Part shown: piece by piece, positions 28,380-36,978 of the stretch
Position numbering within the stretch: position 1 is the first letter of the stretch
Layout: the number at the start of each line of letters is the position of its first letter
Origin: Streptomyces bluensis
Lineage (GTDB): Bacteria > Actinomycetota > Actinomycetes > Streptomycetales > Streptomycetaceae
Assembly (NCBI RefSeq): GCF_014650715.1
Contig: NZ_BMVM01000002.1
Span: forward strand, 992,001-1,056,000
Length of the DNA stretch: 64,000 nucleotides
Direction of reading: 5' to 3'
Program-made: the position numbers and the translations under genes
Notes under the pieces: generated by a model
The model's database searches: none
Seen by the model: the letters and a program-made list of their open reading frames with translations, nothing else
What the model was told of the DNA's origin: nothing

Positions 28380-30968
28380 GTGCCTGGCACAAACCTGACC
28401 CGCGAAGAGGCGCAAGCGCGGGCGAAGCTGCTCACCGTTGACTCGTACGAGATCGATCTCGACCTCTCCGGCGCGCAGGAGGGCGGCACCTACCGGTCCG
28501 TGACCACGGTGCGCTTCGACGTCGCGGAGAACGGGGCCGAGAACGGCGCGGAGTCCTTTATCGATCTGGTGGCGCCGACCGTCCACGAGGTGACCCTGAA
28601 CGGGGACGCCCTTGACCCCGCCGAGGTGTTCAAGGACTCCCGGATCGCCCTGCCGGGGCTGCTTCAGGGGCGGAACATCCTGCGGGTCGTGGCCGACTGC
28701 GCGTACACCAACACCGGCGAGGGGCTCCACCGGTTCGTCGACCCCGTCGACAACCAGGCCTATCTCTACACGCAGTTCGAGGTGCCGGATGCCCGCCGCG
28801 TGTTCGCCTCCTTCGAGCAGCCGGACCTGAAGGCCACCTTCCAGTTCACCGTGAAGGCACCCTCCGGCTGGACGGTGATCTCCAACTCGCCGACGCCCGA
28901 ACCCAAGGACGACGTCTGGGTCTTCGAGCCGACGCCCCGTATCTCCACGTACATCACGGCGCTCATCGTGGGCCCGTACCACTCGGTGCACAGCGTGTAC
29001 GAGAAGGACGGGCAGAGTGTGCCGCTCGGCATCTACTGCCGGCCCTCGCTCGCCGAGTTCCTCGACTCGGACGCCATCTTCGAGGTGACCCGGCAGGGCT
29101 TCGACTGGTTCCAGGAGAAGTTCGACTACGCGTACCCGTTCAAGAAGTACGACCAGCTCTTCGTGCCGGAGTTCAACGCGGGCGCGATGGAGAACGCGGG
29201 TGCGGTCACCATTCGTGACCAGTACGTCTTCCGGTCGAAGGTGACGGACGCGGCGTACGAGGTGCGCGCCGAGACCATCCTGCACGAGCTGGCCCACATG
29301 TGGTTCGGCGACCTCGTGACGATGGAGTGGTGGAACGACCTGTGGCTGAACGAGTCGTTCGCCACGTACACGTCGATCGCCTGCCTGGCGTACGCGCCGG
29401 AGAGCCGGTGGCCGCACTCCTGGACCACCTTCGCCAACCAGATGAAGACGTGGGCGTACCGGCAGGACCAGCTGCCGTCCACCCACCCGATCATGGCCGA
29501 GATCCGCGACCTGGACGATGTCCTGGTCAACTTCGACGGGATCACCTACGCCAAGGGCGCGTCCGTGCTGAAGCAGCTCGTCGCCTATGTCGGCATGGAC
29601 GAGTTCTTCCGGGGCGTGCAGGCGTACTTCAAGGCGCACGCGTACGGCAACACGCGACTCAGCGATTTGCTGGGCGCCCTGGAGGAGACCTCCGGGCGGG
29701 ATCTGACGACGTGGTCGAAGAAATGGCTGGAGACGGCCGGGATCAATGTGCTGCGGCCGGAGATCGAGACCGACGAGCAGGGCGTCATCACCTCCTTCGC
29801 CATCCGGCAGGAGGCCCCGGCCCTGCCCCCGGGCGCCAAGGGCGAGCCGACCCTGCGCCCGCACCGCATCGCCGTCGGCCTGTACGAACTCGACGAGACC
29901 GGCAAGCTGGTGCGGGACGACCGCGTCGAGCTGGACGTCGACGGCGAGCTGACCGCCGTACCGCAGCTGGTGGGCAAGCACCGCCCGGCCGTGGTCCTGC
30001 TCAACGACGACGACCTGTCGTACGCCAAGGTGCGCCTCGACGAGCAGTCCCTCGCCTTCGTGACCGAGCACCTCGGTGACTTCGCGGCGTCCCTGCCGCG
30101 CGCCCTGTGCTGGGCCTCCGCCTGGGACATGACCCGCGACGCGGAGCTCGCGACCCGCGACTACCTGTCGCTCGTCCTGTCCGGCATCGCCAAGGAGTCG
30201 GACATCGGTGTCGTGCAGTCGCTGCACCGCCAGGTGAAGCTGGCGATCGACCTGTACGCCGACCCGACGGCCCGCGAGGCGCTGCTGACCCGCTGGACGG
30301 ACGCCACGCTGGCCCATCTGCGCGCGGCCGAACCGGGCAGCGACCACCAGCTGGCCTGGGCCCGCGCCTTCGCGGCGACCGCCCGCACGCCGGAGCAGCT
30401 GGACCTGCTGGACGCGCTGCTGGAGGGCACGCAGACGATCGAGGGGCTGGCCGTCGACACCGAGCTGCGCTGGGCGTTCGTGCACCGGCTCGCGGCGGTG
30501 GGGCGCTTCGACGAGACGGAGATCGCGGGCGAGTACGAGCGCGACAAGACCGCCGCGGGCGAGCGCCACGCGGCCTCGGCGCGGGCCGCACGTCCGTCGG
30601 AGGAGGCCAAGGCGGAGGCCTGGGCCTCGGTCGTCGAGTCCGACAAGCTCCCGAACGCCGTGCAGGAGGCGGTCATCGCGGGCTTCGTCCAGACCGACCA
30701 GCGCGAGCTGCTCGCTCCGTACGCGGAGAAGTACTTCGAGGTCGTCAAGGACATCTGGGAGTCGCGCTCGCACGAGATGGCCCAGCAGATCGCCGTCGGT
30801 CTGTACCCGTCCCTCCAGGTGTCGCAGGCCACGCTGGACCGCACGGACTCCTGGCTGACCGACGCCGAGCCGAACGCGGCGCTGCGCCGGCTCGTCTCGG
30901 AGTCCCGTTCGGGCGTCGAGCGCGCCCTGAAGGCCCAGGCGGCGGACGCGGCGGCGGCGCACGCGTAG
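28380..30968 (+). CDS. pepN: Aminopeptidase N, M1 family (copy 2)
   Basis: 862 aa. M1 zinc aminopeptidase: GAMEN at 268-272, zinc ligands HELAH (His302, His306) and Glu325 in LWLNESFATY, catalytic Glu303, and an ERAP1-like helical C-terminal half. It matches copy 1 (11339-13915) from the MPGxNLxRxEAQ start through the DAAAA end, so the two are full-length paralogues 17 kb apart. GAGGAG lies 8 bases before GTG 28380. The gene ends 32 bases before a very strong palindrome. Confidence 0.96.
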   Translation: MPGTNLTREEAQARAKLLTVDSYEIDLDLSGAQEGGTYRSVTTVRFDVAENGAENGAESFIDLVAPTVHEVTLNGDALDPAEVFKDSRIALPGLLQGRNILRVVADCAYTNTGEGLHRFVDPVDNQAYLYTQFEVPDARRVFASFEQPDLKATFQFTVKAPSGWTVISNSPTPEPKDDVWVFEPTPRISTYITALIVGPYHSVHSVYEKDGQSVPLGIYCRPSLAEFLDSDAIFEVTRQGFDWFQEKFDYAYPFKKYDQLFVPEFNAGAMENAGAVTIRDQYVFRSKVTDAAYEVRAETILHELAHMWFGDLVTMEWWNDLWLNESFATYTSIACLAYAPESRWPHSWTTFANQMKTWAYRQDQLPSTHPIMAEIRDLDDVLVNFDGITYAKGASVLKQLVAYVGMDEFFRGVQAYFKAHAYGNTRLSDLLGALEETSGRDLTTWSKKWLETAGINVLRPEIETDEQGVITSFAIRQEAPALPPGAKGEPTLRPHRIAVGLYELDETGKLVRDDRVELDVDGELTAVPQLVGKHRPAVVLLNDDDLSYAKVRLDEQSLAFVTEHLGDFAASLPRALCWASAWDMTRDAELATRDYLSLVLSGIAKESDIGVVQSLHRQVKLAIDLYADPTAREALLTRWTDATLAHLRAAEPGSDHQLAWARAFAATARTPEQLDLLDALLEGTQTIEGLAVDTELRWAFVHRLAAVGRFDETEIAGEYERDKTAAGERHAASARAARPSEEAKAEAWASVVESDKLPNAVQEAVIAGFVQTDQRELLAPYAEKYFEVVKDIWESRSHEMAQQIAVGLYPSLQVSQATLDRTDSWLTDAEPNAALRRLVSESRSGVERALKAQAADAAAAHA

Positions 30969-30999
30969 GTACAGGTGGAGGAGCAGTCCCTCGGACGAT

Positions 31000-31041
31000 G
31001 CCGTCGGCGCCCCGTGAGCCGGCTCACGGGGCGCCGACGGC
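31000..31041. terminator. Perfect 42-base palindrome acting on two convergent genes
   Basis: Arms 31000-31020 and 31021-31041 are exact inverted repeats with no spacer (about 19 bp of stem with a 4-base loop when folded). The stop codon of the minus-strand monooxygenase (31024-31026) lies inside the right arm, so the hairpin is partly coding on that strand. Confidence 0.85.
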
Positions 31042-32526
31042 GGCGGTCAGGGCGGCTTCGACAGCCGGGCCGTCCGCGTCATCGGCGGCCCAGGCCACAT
31101 ATCCGTCGGGCCGTACCAGCACGGTCGTACGGCGGTCGCTCGCCCACTGCTCCACGGTGAGGCGGTCCGTGCGGTCACCGGCGGTGTGCAGGCGGGAGGA
31201 GCCGGGGGCGATGAGGACGAACCGGCCGCCGCGCAGGGCCTCGTGCAGGCGCCCGCTCCTGAGGGCGACGTCCGGGACGCGGGTGCCGACGAGCCGGTGG
31301 GCGCCACGGGGAGCGCCGTACGTGTATCCGATGCCCGTGACCTGGCCGATCACACGGGTGCGGACGGGGCCGACACGGTCCAGGAACGTGGTGAGCGCCG
31401 ACCGGAACGCCAGCGTCCAGGGGTACTTGGCCATGGCGAGCCGGACGATGCCGCCGCTGCTGCGGAGTACGGACCTGCCGACCGGGTGCCGTTCGGCCTG
31501 GTAGGTGTCCAGCAGGGCGGGGTCCGCGTGGCCGCCGAGGACCGCGGCGAGCTTCCAGCCGAGGTTCGCGGCGTCCTGGAGTCCGGTGTTCATGCCCTGC
31601 CCCCCGGCCGGGCTGTGGACGTGCGCGGCGTCCCCGGCGAGGAAGACCCGGCCGACCCGGTAGGCGGGTGCCTGGCGCTCGTCGCTGTGGAAGCGGGACA
31701 TCCAGCGGGCGTCGCGCATGCCGTAGTCGCGGCCGAGGGCGAGCCGGGTGATCTCCCTGACCTCGTCGAGTTCGAGCGGCTCGCTGTCGGGGACGTCGCG
31801 GCCGCGGAGCCAGCCGACGACGCGGTGGTAGCCGTCGCCGAAGGGCGCCAGGAAGGCGAACGCGTCACCGACGGCGCCGCCGGTGAGCAGCGTCCCGGGT
31901 TCCTCGTCGAGCCGTACGTCCGCGAGGACGACGGACCGGATGACCGACCTGCCGGGGAACGGCAGGCCGATCGCCTCGCGTACGGTGCTACGGTGCCCGT
32001 CGGCTCCGACGACGTAGGCGGCGGTGAGCTCCTCCGGCTCGCCCTCGCCGCGCGGGCCGCGGACCTCGACGGTCACCGTGTCACCGCTCTGCCGGATGTC
32101 GGTGACCTCGGTCTCGTACCGGAACCGCGCCCCGGCCTCGACCGCCCGTCGCTCCAGCACCTTCTCCACCTCGTACTGCGGGATCACGAGCACGTGGTTG
32201 AACCGTGACGGCAGCGTGTCCAGGCGTACGGTGAGCCGCCCGAAGAGCCGGATCCGGTCGAGCGTTTGACCCCTGGCCTCCAGTTCGTCGGCGAGGCCGC
32301 GCGCGTCGAGCTGCTCCAGGGTGCGGGCGTGCACGGCGAAGGCGCGGGACAGGTTGCTGATGCGGTGCGGGCGCTTCTCGACGAGCGTGACCGGGACGCC
32401 CGCGGCGGCAAGGTCGCCGGCCAGCAGCAGACCGGTGGGGCCGGCGCCGACGACGATGACGTCGCGGAGCCCGGTGGTGGGGCTTGGGGTGCTGGTGGTG
32501 CGCGTCGGGTCTGCGGTGCCGGTCAT
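31024..32526 (-). CDS. FAD-dependent aromatic monooxygenase (PheA/TfdB or polyketide hydroxylase type)
   Basis: 500 aa. The N-terminal Rossmann loop DVIVVGAGPTGLLLAGDLAA binds FAD; VVGADGHRSTVREAIG is the DG motif; VFLAGDAAHVHSPAGGQGMN is the GD motif; and a C-terminal thioredoxin-like tail is expected (about 400-500). These class A flavoprotein hydroxylases act on phenols or on polyketide precursors with NAD(P)H and O2. The substrate is not readable and no biosynthetic cluster surrounds it. GGAAGGGGG lies 6 bases before ATG 32526. The gene's last bases overlap the palindrome at 31000-31041. Confidence 0.9.
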   Translation of the reverse strand: MTGTADPTRTTSTPSPTTGLRDVIVVGAGPTGLLLAGDLAAAGVPVTLVEKRPHRISNLSRAFAVHARTLEQLDARGLADELEARGQTLDRIRLFGRLTVRLDTLPSRFNHVLVIPQYEVEKVLERRAVEAGARFRYETEVTDIRQSGDTVTVEVRGPRGEGEPEELTAAYVVGADGHRSTVREAIGLPFPGRSVIRSVVLADVRLDEEPGTLLTGGAVGDAFAFLAPFGDGYHRVVGWLRGRDVPDSEPLELDEVREITRLALGRDYGMRDARWMSRFHSDERQAPAYRVGRVFLAGDAAHVHSPAGGQGMNTGLQDAANLGWKLAAVLGGHADPALLDTYQAERHPVGRSVLRSSGGIVRLAMAKYPWTLAFRSALTTFLDRVGPVRTRVIGQVTGIGYTYGAPRGAHRLVGTRVPDVALRSGRLHEALRGGRFVLIAPGSSRLHTAGDRTDRLTVEQWASDRRTTVLVRPDGYVAWAADDADGPAVEAALTAAVGAP

Positions 32527-32588
32527 GGTGACCCCCTTCCGGGTCAGCATCTGTCGGCCGGCGTGCGTGGGCAAACGCGGAACACGCC

Positions 32589-32626
32589 GAGGGCACCCAC
32601 CACGCACACGTGCGGTGGGTGCCCTC
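32589..32626 (-). terminator. Terminator of the small membrane protein gene
   Basis: Perfect 13-bp arms (32589-32601 with 32614-32626, GAGGGCACCCACC) with a 12-base loop, 58 bases beyond the stop of the minus-strand gene at 32684. Confidence 0.8.
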
Positions 32627-32683
32627 GTGCTGCCCTCGGTGGAGGGCGGAAAGCTGCGGCTGTGGACGACTGGCGGCCGGCCG

Positions 32684-32965
32684 TCAGGCCTTGGCGTCGG
32701 CCTTCGCCGTGACCTTGGCCTTCGCCTTGGTCTTCGGCTCGCGGTCCGTGGACCGGTCGAGAACCCAGGTCAGGCCCGCGATCAGCAGGAACAGCGCGAT
32801 CGGCGCCACGACGAACAGGCCCAGCGTCTCGACCACCGAAAGGCCGGGACCCGGGTCGTCACCGTCGTCGCGCGTCAGCGCGAGCGCGGGGGACGACATG
32901 AGCAGCATCATCAGCGTCGTACCGGCGGCCAGGGCGCCGACGCGCAGGGCGTTCTTCTTGTCCAC
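32684..32965 (-). CDS. Small membrane protein of unknown function
   Basis: 93 aa. A signal-like hydrophobic segment (about 8-30, ALRVGALAAGTTLMMLLMSS ending in ALA), an acidic loop (TRDDGDDPGPGLS), one further transmembrane helix (about 45-68) and a Lys/Ala-rich basic tail (KAKAKVTAKADAKA). Such proteins are widespread in streptomycetes as hypothetical secreted or membrane proteins, and I can assign no function. GTG 32965 starts it; no clear ribosome site is seen, so it might be leaderless. Confidence 0.65.
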   Translation of the reverse strand: MDKKNALRVGALAAGTTLMMLLMSSPALALTRDDGDDPGPGLSVVETLGLFVVAPIALFLLIAGLTWVLDRSTDREPKTKAKAKVTAKADAKA

Positions 32966-33043
32966 GGTGCAAACGTAGCGAACGGCTGAAAGGGCCGTGC
33001 GCCCGGGGTGCCGTACGGAGCGGGCGCCCCGGGCTCGGCGGGC

Positions 33044-35272
33044 TCAGGGTCCCCCGCGGTCCTGGTTCCCGCGCCGCCGCAGCACGTCCACCAGCGCGTG
33101 CAGCCGGGGCGAGGAGGCCAGGTCCTCCAGGGTCACCGGGCGGCCGTCCGCGTCGGCGACGGGAAGGCGCCAGTTCGGGTACTGGTCCCAGGTGCCGGGG
33201 AGGTTCTGCGGACGGCGGTCGCCGACCGCGTCCGGCAGCCAGAGGCCGATCATGCGGGCGGGGGTGCGCAACAGGAAACGGTGGACGGCCTGGATCTCGG
33301 CCTCCTCCGAGGGGGGCGAGATACCGCCGCTCGCGCCCCGGAGCAGGCCCAGCCGGGACAGCAGGGCCAGCCACTCGCTCGTGTCGGCGGCGGCCTCGGC
33401 GCGTTCCTCGTCCAGGGGGCGGGTCAGCAGGCCGAGGCGGTCACGGAGCCGGACGTGGTCGCCGGTCAGCCGGGAGGCGGTGGGCGGCAGGTCATGGGTG
33501 GTGGCGGTGGCCAGGCAGTCCGCGCGCCAGCGCTCGGGCGGCAGCGGCAGTCCGGTGCCGTCCCAGTCGCGTTCGAACCACAGCACCGAAGTGCCCAGCA
33601 CGCCACGCTCGTGCAGCGTCTCGCGCACGCCCGGCTCGACCGTCCCGAGGTCCTCGCCGATCACCAGCGCCCCGGCCCGGGATGCCTCCAGCACCAGGAT
33701 CGCGAGCATCGCCTCGGCGTCGTAGCGGACGTACGTTCCCTCCGTCGGCGCCTGCCCCAGCGGCACCCACCACAGCCGGAAGAGCCCCATGACGTGGTCG
33801 ATGCGCAGGGCGCCCGCGTGGCGGAGCAGGGCCCGCAGGAGACGGCGGTACGGGGCATAGCCGGAGGCGGCGAGACGGTCGGGGCGCCAGGGCGGCAGGC
33901 CCCAGTCCTGGCCGCGGGCGTTGAAGGCGTCCGGGGGCGCGCCGACCGACATGCCGGCGGCGACGTACTCCTGCTGCGCCCATGCGTCGGCGCCGCCGGG
34001 GTGGACGCCGACCGCCAGGTCGTGCACGAGCCCGATCGGCATCCCGGCGTCGAGTGCGGAGCGTTGCGCGGCGGCGAGCTGGGCGTCCGTGAGCCAGGCC
34101 AGGCGGCTGTGGAAGTCGACGCGGTCCATCAGCTCGGCGCGGGCGCGGGCGGTCGCGGGCGAGCGGGGGTCGCGCAGACCGGCGGGCCACCGGTGCCAGT
34201 CGGAGCCGTACACCTCCGCGAGCGCGCACCAGGTGGCGTGGTCCTCCAGCTCCTCGCCCTCCTCGGCGAGGAAGTCGCAGTACGCGGCCCTGCGGCCGGG
34301 CCCGAGCGGTACGGCGCGCACCAGCTCCAGCGCGTCCCGCTTGGCCTCCCACACGGCGTCGCGGTCGATCAACTCGCCCTTGTCGAGCACGGATGCGCGC
34401 AGCCGGGCGCCCCGGTCCAGCAGAGCGCGGACCCGGTCGTGGGCTTCGGCGCACGAGGCGTACGGGAACTCGGGGATGTCCTCGACCCGCAGGTGCACGG
34501 GGTCGGGGTAGCGGCGTGAGGAGGGGCGGTACGGGGAGGGGTCGGTCGGGTGGCCGGGGACGGCCGCGTGGAGGGGGTTGACCTGCACGAATCCGGCGCC
34601 GAGCGCGCGTCCGGCCCAGGCGGTCAGCTCGGCCAGGTCGCCGAGGTCGCCCATGCCCCAACTGCGGCGGGAGAGCAGGGAGTAGAGCTGGACCAGGAGT
34701 CCGTAGGTGCGTCCGGGCGGGGCGGGCAGCCGGGGCGGGGCCACGACGAGGTGGGCGTCGGCGGTGCGGCCGTCGGGTGCGGTGGCGCGCAGGGCGTGCA
34801 CGCCGTGCGGCAACTGCTCGGCGGTGGAGCGGAGTTCGCCCTGCTCGGTCTCGATGCGCAGGCGGGTGCCTTCGGGGAGTCCGGCCAGTGCGCCGGGGGT
34901 CTGTCCGCCCCAGCACACCACGGTCGGCGGTAACAGGCGCTCCCGCAGCTCCTGTTCCCGTGCGGCGAGGGCCGCGCGCACGGCCTGAGGGGTGCTCGCG
35001 TCGATGTCCAGTGCCGCGAGGGCCGCGGCGATCGCGGTGTCCGAGGCCGTGACGGTGCGGTCCGGGGACGGGCGGTAGGAGGTGGCGACCCCGTGCAACG
35101 CGGCGAGCCGGGCCAGGGGGGTGCCGCCCTCGGAGTGTTCGGAGCTTCCCGGACTCTCCGGACTCTCCGGTCTCTGCCGCCTTTCCCGTCTCTCCGGTCT
35201 CTCCGGTCTCTCGGAGGAGCCGGGGTCCTCGGCGGGGCCGGGCTCCGCCGCTGGGTCGGCCGGTGGTGCCAT
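33044..35272 (-). CDS. malQ: 4-alpha-glucanotransferase (amylomaltase, GH77)
   Basis: 742 aa. It transfers alpha-1,4-glucan chains between maltodextrins in cytoplasmic glycogen/maltose metabolism. GH77 signatures are YGLLVQLYSLLSRRSWGMGD, SPYRPSSRRYPDPVHLRVED, the nucleophile in LRIDHVMGLFRLWWVP (Asp near 490), the acid/base in VIGEDLGTV (Glu near 540), and THDLPPTASR. Longer than many MalQ because it begins with a 50-residue, low-complexity SERPERPERRER-type stretch. ATG 35272 starts directly after the TAG of the small gene at 35273-35518, so the two are translationally coupled. Confidence 0.95.
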   Translation of the reverse strand: MAPPADPAAEPGPAEDPGSSERPERPERRERRQRPESPESPGSSEHSEGGTPLARLAALHGVATSYRPSPDRTVTASDTAIAAALAALDIDASTPQAVRAALAAREQELRERLLPPTVVCWGGQTPGALAGLPEGTRLRIETEQGELRSTAEQLPHGVHALRATAPDGRTADAHLVVAPPRLPAPPGRTYGLLVQLYSLLSRRSWGMGDLGDLAELTAWAGRALGAGFVQVNPLHAAVPGHPTDPSPYRPSSRRYPDPVHLRVEDIPEFPYASCAEAHDRVRALLDRGARLRASVLDKGELIDRDAVWEAKRDALELVRAVPLGPGRRAAYCDFLAEEGEELEDHATWCALAEVYGSDWHRWPAGLRDPRSPATARARAELMDRVDFHSRLAWLTDAQLAAAQRSALDAGMPIGLVHDLAVGVHPGGADAWAQQEYVAAGMSVGAPPDAFNARGQDWGLPPWRPDRLAASGYAPYRRLLRALLRHAGALRIDHVMGLFRLWWVPLGQAPTEGTYVRYDAEAMLAILVLEASRAGALVIGEDLGTVEPGVRETLHERGVLGTSVLWFERDWDGTGLPLPPERWRADCLATATTHDLPPTASRLTGDHVRLRDRLGLLTRPLDEERAEAAADTSEWLALLSRLGLLRGASGGISPPSEEAEIQAVHRFLLRTPARMIGLWLPDAVGDRRPQNLPGTWDQYPNWRLPVADADGRPVTLEDLASSPRLHALVDVLRRRGNQDRGGP

Positions 35273-35518
35273 CTAGACCCCCAGGGGATCGAGGCCCGAG
35301 TAGGCGGCGCCGGTGGGTGTGGGTTCGCTGGTCAGGGGGGCGGTGTCGGCGAGGGGCGGTTCACTGGTGAGGGGCTCGGCGTCCGGCAGCGGGGGCTCGC
35401 TGGTGAGGGGCGGCTCGGCGCAGGCGCCCTCCGCGCTGAACACGCACAGGTGCTCGATGTCGGCGGACTGCTCCGCCCTGGGTTTGGAAGGGGCCGGGAA
35501 CAGAAGATGTGCGGCCAC
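35273..35518 (-). CDS. Small proline-rich repeat protein coupled to malQ
   Basis: 81 aa. An N-terminal MAAHLLFPAPSKPRAE part and a C-terminal part with three EPLTSEPP-type repeats (EPPLTSEPPLPDA, EPLTSEPPLADTA, PLTSEPTPTG) separated by 13-14 residues. Two cysteines lie just before the repeats (HLCVFSAEGACA). A textbook ribosome site AAGGAGG sits 5-6 bases before GTG 35518, and its TAG stop abuts the malQ ATG (TAG-ATG), so it is very likely translated and part of the malQ transcript. No signal peptide and no recognised family. It may be a leader or a structural small protein. Confidence 0.65.
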   Translation of the reverse strand: MAAHLLFPAPSKPRAEQSADIEHLCVFSAEGACAEPPLTSEPPLPDAEPLTSEPPLADTAPLTSEPTPTGAAYSGLDPLGV

Positions 35519-35714
35519 GGTGGCCTCCTTGTCGTCGTACGGCAGTAACGGGTTACGGGGGCCCTACCCAGTGGGCGTCTCCGCAGACGTATCCGGTCGG
35601 ACAACGTGGCGTCGGTCACACGCGCTCCGTTTGAGCCCCGTCACAGAGCGTGCGGACCTGGTCAAATTCTGGCACATCGGCCCGCCCTATGGGGCCGGCG
35701 GACCCAGCTCTATT

Positions 35715-35736
35715 CACTCAGTACATATACCGAGTG
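35715..35736. promoter_or_regulatory. Operator palindrome of the PadR-family repressor
   Basis: CACTCAGTA - CATA - TACCGAGTG: 9-bp arms with one mismatch around a 4-base centre, just upstream of and running toward the PadR start codons (35741, 35750). AT-rich and dyad-symmetric like known PadR sites; the adjacent gene is a PadR repressor, so autoregulation of the three-gene operon is likely. Confidence 0.65.
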
Positions 35737-35749
35737 CATAATGATCGGC

Positions 35750-36283
35750 ATGAGCACCCGCCACATTCTGTTGGGGCTGCTCGCCGGAGGGCCGAGCCAT
35801 GGCTACGACCTCAAGCGACGGCACGACGAACGCTTCCCACAAGCCCGGCCACTGGCCTACGGGCAGGTCTACACGACCCTGCAGCGGCTGGTCCGCGACG
35901 GACTGGCCGAGGTCGAGGGGACCGACTCCGACGGCGGCCCGGAGCGGACGATGTACCGCTCGACGGACGACGGCGCGCGCGAACTCGCCGGGTGGGCCGC
36001 CGAGATCGCCCCGCCCGCACCGTTCGTGACGAACGAGATCTTCGCCAAGGTCGTCGTCTCGATCCTCTCCGGCGGCGACCCGGCCGCCTACCTCCGGGAG
36101 CAGCGCGCCGCGCACATGGCGCGCATGCGCGAGCTCACCTCGGTGAAGACCGCCCCGAACACCGATCTCGCGACGGTGCTCTCGGCGGACTACGCCCTCA
36201 ACCACCTCGACGCCGACCTGCGGTGGATGAACACCACCGCGGCCCGGCTCACGACTCTGACCGCGGAGGTCGATGCCTCATGA
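35750..36283 (+). CDS. PadR-family transcriptional repressor
   Basis: 177 aa. The PadR winged helix occupies residues 1-85 (MSTRHILLGLLAGGPSHGYD, then QVYTTLQRLVRDGLAEVE), followed by a helical dimerisation domain of the Vir_act_alpha_C type (about 95-175). It is the first gene of a three-gene operon; its stop TGA overlaps the ATPase start in ATGA. The typical role is derepression of a downstream drug or peptide exporter on ligand binding. ATG 35750 is the start that matches the family N-terminus; ATG 35741 is possible. Confidence 0.93.
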   Translation: MSTRHILLGLLAGGPSHGYDLKRRHDERFPQARPLAYGQVYTTLQRLVRDGLAEVEGTDSDGGPERTMYRSTDDGARELAGWAAEIAPPAPFVTNEIFAKVVVSILSGGDPAAYLREQRAAHMARMRELTSVKTAPNTDLATVLSADYALNHLDADLRWMNTTAARLTTLTAEVDAS

Positions 36284-36978
36284 GCACCCACAGCGAGAAG
36301 TCGGCGCCCCTCCTGGCAGCCCGTGGACTGACCAAGACCCACGGGAGGACCCCGGCGCTGCGCGGCGCCTCGGTCGAGCTGCACGCGGGCGAGATCCTCG
36401 CCGTCACGGGCGCGAGCGGCAGCGGCAAGTCCACGCTGCTGCACTGCCTGGCGGGCATCGTCCGGCCCGACGAGGGGTCCGTGGTCTACGGCGGCACGCG
36501 CCTGGACCGACTCCCCGAGAAACGGCTCAGCGAGTTGCGCCGTACGGACTTCGGGGTGGTGTTCCAGTTCGGGCAGCTGATCCCCGAGCTGACGGCCCTG
36601 GACAACGTCGCGCTGCCGCTGCTGCTGGCGGGCGCCTCACGGGGGGAGGCGCACAGGCGGGCGGGCGAGTGGCTGGAACGGTTCGGCGTGCTCGGGCAGA
36701 AGGAGCTGCGGCCCGGTGAGATGAGCGGCGGGCAGGCACAGCGGGTGTCGCTGGCGCGGGCGCTGGTGACCGGCCCGAAGGTCGTCTTCGCGGACGAGCC
36801 GACGGGGGCGCTGGACTCGCTCTCCGGCGAGCAGGTCATGTCGGCACTGGTCCACACGGCCCGGGAGGCCCGTACGGCGGTGCTGCTGATCACGCACGAC
36901 GCGCAGGTGGCGGCGTACGCGGACCGCGAGGTGCAGCTGCGCGACGGTGCCGTGGTCCCGCTGGGGGTGGCGGCGTGA
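36280..36978 (+). CDS. ABC transporter ATP-binding subunit (MacB/LolD-like)
   Basis: 232 aa. Walker A GASGSGKSTLLHCLAG, Q-loop FQFGQL, signature EMSGGQAQRVSLARAL, Walker B VVFADEPTGALDS and switch His in LLITHD are all intact. The signature sequence puts it with MacB/LolD-type exporters and mechanotransmission systems. It is coupled at both ends: ATGA overlap with PadR and GTGA overlap with the permease gene at 36975. Confidence 0.95.
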   Translation: MSTHSEKSAPLLAARGLTKTHGRTPALRGASVELHAGEILAVTGASGSGKSTLLHCLAGIVRPDEGSVVYGGTRLDRLPEKRLSELRRTDFGVVFQFGQLIPELTALDNVALPLLLAGASRGEAHRRAGEWLERFGVLGQKELRPGEMSGGQAQRVSLARALVTGPKVVFADEPTGALDSLSGEQVMSALVHTAREARTAVLLITHDAQVAAYADREVQLRDGAVVPLGVAA

